NCBI GenBank assembly: GCA_016708725.1
Contig: JADJFE010000001.1
Location: forward strand, 124,001-188,000
DNA: 64,000 nucleotides
Direction: 5' to 3'
Origin: Candidatus Aalborgicola bjergmarkensis
GTDB taxonomy: Bacteria; Pseudomonadota; Gammaproteobacteria; Burkholderiales; Burkholderiaceae_C
Part shown: positions 58,765-64,000 of the stretch, in pieces
Numbering within the stretch: the first letter of the stretch is position 1
Layout: each line of letters begins with the position of its first letter
Program-made: the position numbers and the translations under genes
The notes under the pieces: model-generated
What the model saw: the letters and a program-made list of their open reading frames with translations, nothing else
What the model was told of the DNA's origin: nothing
Databases searched by the model: none

Positions 58765-61700
58765 ATGGCTACAAAGAAAATCATTTTTATCGATGGTCGG
58801 GTCAATGACATCGACGCACTTATTACCAAGTGGCAGGGGGAGGGTGATATCCATATATTGGATGGGGCATCAGATGGACTGCTGCAAATGTCGGGTGTGC
58901 TATCACTGCTATCCGATCTGTCGAGCATTCATGTGGTATCCCACGGGAGCCAGGGGAGCTTGTTGTTGGGCAGCACTGTGGTCAGCGCCGGGACACTTTC
59001 AAATTACCAAGCGACTCTGCAAACCATTGGCCATTCACTAGCGCCCGGTGGTGATGTACTGCTTTACGGATGCAACGTGGGCGTGGGTGAAATCGGTCAG
59101 TCCTTCATTGACCAGTTTGCAACCGCGCTGGGTGCTGATGTTGCCGCATCGAACGACCTCACCGGGTCCGGCGCGAATGCCAACTGGGTCTTGGAAGTGC
59201 GCTCAGGCTCAGTGGACAGTTTGCCCGTTTCGGCACCCCAAAGCCTGGGTGCCAACTTGTCGGTGATCGTCGTCAACAGCAGTTCTGAGGGGCTGGATCA
59301 CTCCGACGACGCAACGCGAATTACCTTGCGCGATGCGATCGATCTGGCCAACAAGTCAGCCGGGCCAGACACGATTACTTTTTCCGGCCCAATGGATATA
59401 TCTCTCTCATATGAGTTTGGCGAACTGGCAGTTAACGACTCGCCGGACGATGATCTGACCATCATCGGGGGCGGCGTTGTCAACCTTGGACCACCGTTGT
59501 CGGCTACGGGCAATGTCTATGGCCGCATCATGTACGTTGACGAGGGCAAGCTTTCGATTTCTGGTGTCAACTTCTATAACGGAAAATCGACCGGGGGCCC
59601 TGGTGGCGGAGGTGGCGGGCTGGGGGCTGGCGGTGCCATCTTCATCAACAAGGCGCAGGTCCAGATCAGCAACGCGCGCTTCGAGGGCAACAGCGCAGTC
59701 GGCGGTCGCGGCGGTGGCGATTATTATTCCAATGAATACTGGGGCCGGGGCGGCGGGTTTCATGCCACCGGCAATAACATGACCTTCATTGGCGGCAACG
59801 CTGGGAATAGCGATGGCAACGGCTTCAATTTGCCAATATCCGGTGGCACGGATGGCGGCCTGACGTCCTGGGGCAGTCAGCACGACTGGCTGACTTTCGG
59901 CGCGTCCATGGGCAGCGCGGGCGGCAGCGGTGGCAGCAGCACCGGCAAGGCTGGTGGTGCCGCCGGCATTGGCGGTGGCGGTGGTGGCGGCGCTGGAGGC
60001 TCCGATGTATTGGCGGGAGTGGGAGGCAATGGCGGCAGCGGTGGCAACGGCGGCATTTTCGGCGGTGGCGGTGGCGGCACCGCTGGCGGGACGGGGGGGA
60101 GCCTCTGGTGGGAACATAAGGACAAGAATGGCGGCAATGGCGGCAATGGCGGCAACGGGGGAAATGGCGGCTGGGGCGCTGGCGGTGGCGGTGCCGGCAA
60201 CGGCGGAAAAGGCGGCAACGTGCCCGACGGATCTACTGGTCACAGTGGCAATGGTGGCAATGGCGGTAATGGTGGTAATGGCGGATTTGGTGGCGGCGGC
60301 GGAATAGGCGGATCTGGCGGCGGGAAAGGCAACGCAGGGTACTACGCACAGAGCGGGGTTGCCGGAAGCAACGGCTCATCAGGGAAGGGCGGAATGTTCG
60401 CGGGCGACGGCGACCTGAGCCGCAGTGGCGGCGGTGCCGGCCTCGGAGGCGCGATTTTCGTGAATGGTGCAGCGGAGTTGACCATTACCACCTCAACTTT
60501 CAATCAAAACAGTGCGTCTGGCGGCTCCGGTGCCAACAATGGGGATGGCCGTGGTGGAGCCATATTCGCATTGGGGTCGGTCATGGTAGCCAGCGATGTG
60601 ACTTTCGGCACCGGCACTAAAGCGAATTCCGCAGGCACTGCAGATGCCAACGTCAATGCGCCCGTAAATCAAACGATTGCTGGCGGGGCAGACAATGATG
60701 TGCTTCAGGGCGGAGCCGGCAACGACTCGCTCTCAGGGCTGGCGGGAAACGATACGCTGTATGGCGGGGCAGGCAGCGACACGGCGGTCTATACAGGAGC
60801 CAGCACAAACTACGTGGTTACCGGCAACGCAGCAGGATTTACGATTGTCAGTGTCGCTGAGGGCTCCGATGTGTTGGTCTCCATGGAGTACGCCAAGTTT
60901 TCCGATAAGGTAGTGGCACTGACTGAAAGTATTGCCCCAACGGTTCAAAGCTTTAGCCCAGCCGATGAGGCCACAGGTGTGGCGGTGACCAGTAACATCG
61001 TCATCACCTTTAGCGAACCCATTGTCAGAGGCACTGGCAACATTGTGCTCAAAACTGCCGCAGGTGTAACGGTGGCAACGTACAACGCCGCCACCAGCGC
61101 CAACATCAGCATTTCGGGCAGCACCTTGACCCTCAACCCGAGTGCAGACCTTGCCAACAATACCGGCTACACGGTTGAATTTGCCGCAGGAAGTGTCCAG
61201 GACACGGCTGGCAACCCCTACGCTGGCACCACCAGCTACAACTTTACGACGGTTGCTGGCACCACGCCTGTTGCGCCTGTTATCACGCTGTCGCCAACCA
61301 CCGCCTCCATCACCGAAGGCGACACGGGAAGCCAATCCCTGAACTTCACCGTCACCCTCTCAGCCGCCGCTGCCAGCGCAGTCACGGTCAATTACGCCAC
61401 AGCCAATGGCACGGCGATTGCAGGCAGTGATTACACCAGCACCAGCGGTACCTTGACTTTTGCCGCAGGCGAGACCAGCAAGACCATCAGCGTGCCGGTA
61501 CTCGGAGACAAAACCGTCGAATCCAGCGAGACATTTACACTGGCTCTGAGCAACCCCAGCGGTGCCACCCTGGGCAGTGCGGCCAGCGCTACGGCAACCA
61601 TCCTCGACAACGACAGCACGACCGTATTGCCGTCTTTCACCGTTCCCGGCACCCTGGGCAATGACTTCTTCATTCCCTCGGGCGGCAACAACTACCTGGG

Positions 61701-62154
61701 CGGCGGTGGCAGCGACACCTACATCATCAGCTCCCATACCTTGAGCGGTGCGGTAACGGCCAAGATTACCGATACCGAAGGCGCCAACGTGATTCAGCTG
61801 GTGGATGGTCTGACGGTGGCCTCCAGCAGCTTTTTCGCCAACGCCGTGCAACTCACACTGTCCAATGGTGCCAAGGTGCAGATTCTTGGATCGGCAGCCT
61901 TTGGCTACCAGGTGGGTGCCAATGCCCCGGCGGGTGATACGGCCTCCAGCCAGACATACGCCCAGTTCGCCGCAACGCTAGGGGCTTCGGTTCCCACAGG
62001 CTCCACGCCGGTCAGCGGTACGGCCAACTTTGTGGTGCCGACCAGCGCCAGCGCAGCCATTGCGTTTGCGGATACAGACAGTAGTGGTATTGGCGTTGAT
62101 GTTGCCCTGACCGGGGTGGGCGACACCTGGGAGTCTGTACTGTCTGTACAGTAA
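58765..62154 (+). CDS. DUF4347 glycine-rich RTX protein with Ig-like, Calx-beta and C-terminal module
   Basis: A 1129-residue protein. Residues 1-165 form a complete DUF4347 domain (IHVVSHGSQGSLLLG with His60 and LLYGCNVG with Cys103). Residues about 180-290 look like a beta-helix of the polymorphic type (ITLRDAIDLANKSAG, AIFINKAQVQISNARFEGNS). Residues about 390-560 are a glycine/asparagine-rich array (GGNGG and GGGGG units) like PE_PGRS or collagen-like linkers, ending with a second AIF-type strand (GGAIFALGSVMV). A short RTX block (GGAGNDSLSGLAGNDTLYGG) is followed by an Ig-like domain, Calx-beta and one shared C-terminal module, with the tail GVGDTWESVLSVQ. It is the only gene here with full DUF4347. 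It is preceded by AGGAGG eight bases from the ATG. Confidence 0.88.
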   Translation: MATKKIIFIDGRVNDIDALITKWQGEGDIHILDGASDGLLQMSGVLSLLSDLSSIHVVSHGSQGSLLLGSTVVSAGTLSNYQATLQTIGHSLAPGGDVLLYGCNVGVGEIGQSFIDQFATALGADVAASNDLTGSGANANWVLEVRSGSVDSLPVSAPQSLGANLSVIVVNSSSEGLDHSDDATRITLRDAIDLANKSAGPDTITFSGPMDISLSYEFGELAVNDSPDDDLTIIGGGVVNLGPPLSATGNVYGRIMYVDEGKLSISGVNFYNGKSTGGPGGGGGGLGAGGAIFINKAQVQISNARFEGNSAVGGRGGGDYYSNEYWGRGGGFHATGNNMTFIGGNAGNSDGNGFNLPISGGTDGGLTSWGSQHDWLTFGASMGSAGGSGGSSTGKAGGAAGIGGGGGGGAGGSDVLAGVGGNGGSGGNGGIFGGGGGGTAGGTGGSLWWEHKDKNGGNGGNGGNGGNGGWGAGGGGAGNGGKGGNVPDGSTGHSGNGGNGGNGGNGGFGGGGGIGGSGGGKGNAGYYAQSGVAGSNGSSGKGGMFAGDGDLSRSGGGAGLGGAIFVNGAAELTITTSTFNQNSASGGSGANNGDGRGGAIFALGSVMVASDVTFGTGTKANSAGTADANVNAPVNQTIAGGADNDVLQGGAGNDSLSGLAGNDTLYGGAGSDTAVYTGASTNYVVTGNAAGFTIVSVAEGSDVLVSMEYAKFSDKVVALTESIAPTVQSFSPADEATGVAVTSNIVITFSEPIVRGTGNIVLKTAAGVTVATYNAATSANISISGSTLTLNPSADLANNTGYTVEFAAGSVQDTAGNPYAGTTSYNFTTVAGTTPVAPVITLSPTTASITEGDTGSQSLNFTVTLSAAAASAVTVNYATANGTAIAGSDYTSTSGTLTFAAGETSKTISVPVLGDKTVESSETFTLALSNPSGATLGSAASATATILDNDSTTVLPSFTVPGTLGNDFFIPSGGNNYLGGGGSDTYIISSHTLSGAVTAKITDTEGANVIQLVDGLTVASSSFFANAVQLTLSNGAKVQILGSAAFGYQVGANAPAGDTASSQTYAQFAATLGASVPTGSTPVSGTANFVVPTSASAAIAFADTDSSGIGVDVALTGVGDTWESVLSVQ

Positions 62155-62200
62155 ATTCGGCTTCATCCCCCGTGGATAGTGCGGGGGCAGCTATAAATTT
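62155..62200 (+). repeat. Dispersed repeat copy, RTX-downstream type
   Basis: TTCATCCCCCGTGGATAGTG, then CGGGGGCAGCT, between the convergent RTX and AAA genes. Confidence 0.75.
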
Positions 62201-63765
62201 TGTATCGTTTCGGCTTCAAACCCGACCACGTTGCGCTTGGCGCGGCTGAACTCCACGCCAATCAGGTGGATGGGTTGCCCCATGGCGCGGTACTTGTCGG
62301 CATACGCCTTGTCCTTGATCTGCTGCAAGGCTTTCCCCTTGGGTGTGAGTTCCACCACCTTGAACTCGAACAGGAACACCTGGCCGTCAAACAGCACCGC
62401 CATGTCAATGCAGCCAAAGTTGGTTGAGTCCTCCAGCCGAATGTCCAGGCCCAGCGCGGCAAAGTAGCTGTAAAAGATGCTGGCATAGTAGCCTTCGTAC
62501 TGTGCCAGTTTGTTTTTCCGGTACCAGTCATGTGGAATACTGGCGTAGAAAGCATGGAACAGGGTTTTGAGGCCGTCAAAGTCACGGGCCAGCAGCAGCC
62601 GGTACAGGCGACTGATCTGCGGTCCTGGTACAGATGGACTGCCGCTCAAGGTTTGCAGCAAGCAGCGGTTCAGGCTGGCTTGCACCTCCCGATTGGGGTA
62701 TTTGAGCGTCAACTCCATCTGCCCCGGAATTTGCCATACATCGGCAATCGTCAAGTAGCCACTCTGAAACAGCAAGGCTTCCACGGGAATGTTGTCCACC
62801 TCAAAAGTGGATAGCAGCGTTTCGGGCGCGACGATGCGGCCCAGGTCGGGCGTGAACTGCCGACGCTCCAGCAGGAGTTTGAGCAAAAACGTGGGCGTGC
62901 CGGTCTCAAACCAATAGGGCTGAAATGTTCGGTTGCGAAACAATAGCAATATGTCAAACGGGTTGTAGACGGGGTCTCCCAACCAGTTGTAGCCGTTGTA
63001 CCAACTTTTGATTTCCTGCCGGTCCAATCCATCCAGTTCCGGTGCAAACACCGTATCGATATCGGCATCGGTGTAGCCGCAAATGCTGCTGTAGTTTGGA
63101 TCTAGCGTGAGATCGGTCAGGTTATTCAGCCCCGAAAACAGGCTGACCTTGCTGAATTTGGATACGCCCGTCAACAAGGCAAAGCGCACATAGGCATCGC
63201 TGTCCTTGATGACGCTGTAGAGGTCTTTGAGCGTTTCGCGCACCTGCAATGCCAGGGCGGTGTCGGTGATGCAGTCCAGTATCGGTTTGTCGTACTCATC
63301 CACCAGCACCACCACACGCTGGCCGGTGCGTTCGGCTATGTGTGTGATGAGTTCCTTGAAACGGCTGTTGGCATCTGGAAATTCGGCGGCAAGCCCGAAC
63401 TGCCGTTCCAGTGCGTGCAACTGCTGGTCCAAGCTTTGCTCCAGATTTTTTACCGACCGCACCATCCCGCCACCAAAGCTGATGCGAATCACCGGAAATT
63501 TCTTGCTCCAGTCCCAGGCGTTTTCCGCCGCCAACCCCGCGAAAAGGGCTTGGTTACCTTCAAACAATTCCTTCAGGGTGTCCAGAAACAGGCTCTTGCC
63601 AAAGCGCCGGGGGCGGCTGAGGAAATAGTATTTCCCGGTCCGAATCAACTCCACCGCCATGCCAGTCTTGTCCACGTAATAGCAGTCATCCTCCCGGATT
63701 TCGCGGAAGGTCTGGATACCAATGGGCAGCTTGCGCCGGGGCAGTGGGGTCGGGGCTGTAGTCAT
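62191..63765 (-). CDS. AAA-ATPase-like protein with PD-(D/E)XK domain (copy 2)
   Basis: A 524-residue near-duplicate of the protein at 55420-57000, with the same Walker A RPRRFGKSLF, Walker B-like VLVDEYDKPILD and FEFKV nuclease core. The N-terminus differs (MTTAPTPLPRRKLPIGIQ versus MTTSPTPPTLPRRKLPIG). The start at 63765 corresponds to copy 1. A frame to 63852 reads through the TGTATTCG tandem repeat and is not used. Two intact copies with mostly silent differences suggest recent duplication with the frame kept open. Confidence 0.87.
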   Translation of the reverse strand: MTTAPTPLPRRKLPIGIQTFREIREDDCYYVDKTGMAVELIRTGKYYFLSRPRRFGKSLFLDTLKELFEGNQALFAGLAAENAWDWSKKFPVIRISFGGGMVRSVKNLEQSLDQQLHALERQFGLAAEFPDANSRFKELITHIAERTGQRVVVLVDEYDKPILDCITDTALALQVRETLKDLYSVIKDSDAYVRFALLTGVSKFSKVSLFSGLNNLTDLTLDPNYSSICGYTDADIDTVFAPELDGLDRQEIKSWYNGYNWLGDPVYNPFDILLLFRNRTFQPYWFETGTPTFLLKLLLERRQFTPDLGRIVAPETLLSTFEVDNIPVEALLFQSGYLTIADVWQIPGQMELTLKYPNREVQASLNRCLLQTLSGSPSVPGPQISRLYRLLLARDFDGLKTLFHAFYASIPHDWYRKNKLAQYEGYYASIFYSYFAALGLDIRLEDSTNFGCIDMAVLFDGQVFLFEFKVVELTPKGKALQQIKDKAYADKYRAMGQPIHLIGVEFSRAKRNVVGFEAETIQNL

Positions 63766-63807
63766 GCCAACAATTGTAAAGTTCGGCAAAATAAAGCGGG
63801 TCGATAA

Positions 63808-63840
63808 TGTGTATTCGTGTATTCGTGTATTCGTGTATTC
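63808..63840. repeat. Eight-base tandem repeat
   Basis: Four tandem copies of GTGTATTC lie between the divergent AAA and toxin genes. Such arrays change length by slippage and could tune promoter spacing. Confidence 0.65.
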
Positions 63841-63859
63841 GAGTGAATACAATTAACGC

Positions 63860-64000
63860 ATGTACACGATTAGAAAGACACCGGAATTTGAAACCTGGTT
63901 CAGCGAAATTAGGGAAACGATGGCGCGCAAGCGTCTGGGATTGCGTTTGCGTAAGGCCGAAGTTGGCAACCTGGGCGATGTCAGACCCGTGGGCGAAGGA
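63860..64000 (+). CDS. RelE/ParE-type addiction module killer protein, partial
   Basis: Only the first 47 codons are inside the window. They read MYTIRKTPEFETWFSEIRET, ARKRLGLRLRKAEVGNLGDV, RPVGEG, the standard start of the 'putative addiction module killer protein' branch of RelE/ParE toxins, which ends with a GVxELR motif just beyond this edge. An XRE-type antitoxin normally follows downstream. The gene is cut by the window end. Confidence 0.8.
   Translation, partial: MYTIRKTPEFETWFSEIRETMARKRLGLRLRKAEVGNLGDVRPVGEG

Larger units (their letters stand above)
61627..63765. repeat. 2.2 kb direct repeat, right copy
   Basis: The right copy of the module-repeat-AAA segment described at 54841-57000. 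The DNA is nearly identical through the AAA gene, and differences are mostly silent. Confidence 0.75.

Noticed and set aside
59407..60243. Alanine-rich minus-strand frame opposite the glycine-rich block
   Set aside because: GGC-rich DNA reads as Ala or Pro repeats in the other frames. The plus-strand frame continues without break through known domains.
34813..62154. Search for the type I secretion transporter (ABC protein, membrane fusion protein, TolC) near the RTX genes
   Set aside because: No gene with ABC-transporter or HlyD features is present in the window, so a linked export system is not claimed.

Overview
The window looks like a chromosomal segment of a betaproteobacterium of the order Burkholderiales, most likely the family Comamonadaceae (Rhodoferax or Polaromonas-like). 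The basis is the gene order of the caa3-type cytochrome oxidase cluster (coxB-coxA-small assembly protein-cox11-cox3-surf1-sco-like-cox15-ctaB), the neighbouring rng, cinA, radA, moaA and valS genes, and a dispersed ~55-75 bp intergenic repeat with at least 25 copies. The genus is an inference. No tRNA, rRNA or CRISPR array was seen.

Region 1 (1-10 kb) is accessory. It opens with a cytochrome c'-type gene, then an IscB element (RNA-guided nuclease plus a putative omega-RNA) that has split a hicA toxin gene next to its intact hicB antitoxin. A large CheB-CheR-PAS fusion and a sensor histidine kinase follow as an overlapping pair. From 7.8 to 10 kb lies a field of toxin-antitoxin loci: one intact hicAB pair, and three antitoxins (DinJ/RelB, Arc/FitA-like and HigA-type) whose toxins are missing or reduced to fragments, each next to a copy of the dispersed repeat.

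Region 2 (10-34.6 kb) is mostly conserved chromosome. It holds a glycosyltransferase and polysaccharide deacetylase pair, two small unknown genes, an intact AbrB-type antitoxin/PIN toxin pair, RNase G, a CinA-type molybdopterin-binding-domain protein, RadA, a DUF2189 membrane protein and a DUF4143 ATPase. The complete aa3/caa3 oxidase structural and assembly cluster runs on the minus strand (19.9-28.3 kb), followed by a diheme cytochrome c, moaA, a chemoreceptor and valS.

Region 3 (34.8-64 kb) is the most unusual part. Five large plus-strand genes and one frameshifted gene encode calcium-binding, repeat-rich proteins without N-terminal signal peptides, as expected for type I secreted RTX proteins. 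Their transporter is not in the window. All six share a ~140-residue C-terminal module present in nine copies. The modules are joined to different N-terminal parts: a serralysin-type metalloprotease, DUF4347 domains in several stages of truncation, RTX arrays, Calx-beta domains, an Ig-like domain and a glycine-rich region. Around them are signs of repeated duplication and loss: 1 kb near-identical segments, a 2.2 kb direct repeat carrying two nearly identical AAA/PD-(D/E)XK genes, a ~400 bp inverted repeat, a decayed IS605-type tnpB, decayed Rpn-family genes and at least two RTX gene remnants. A sulfotransferase gene precedes the last RTX gene, and the window ends inside a RelE/ParE-type toxin gene.
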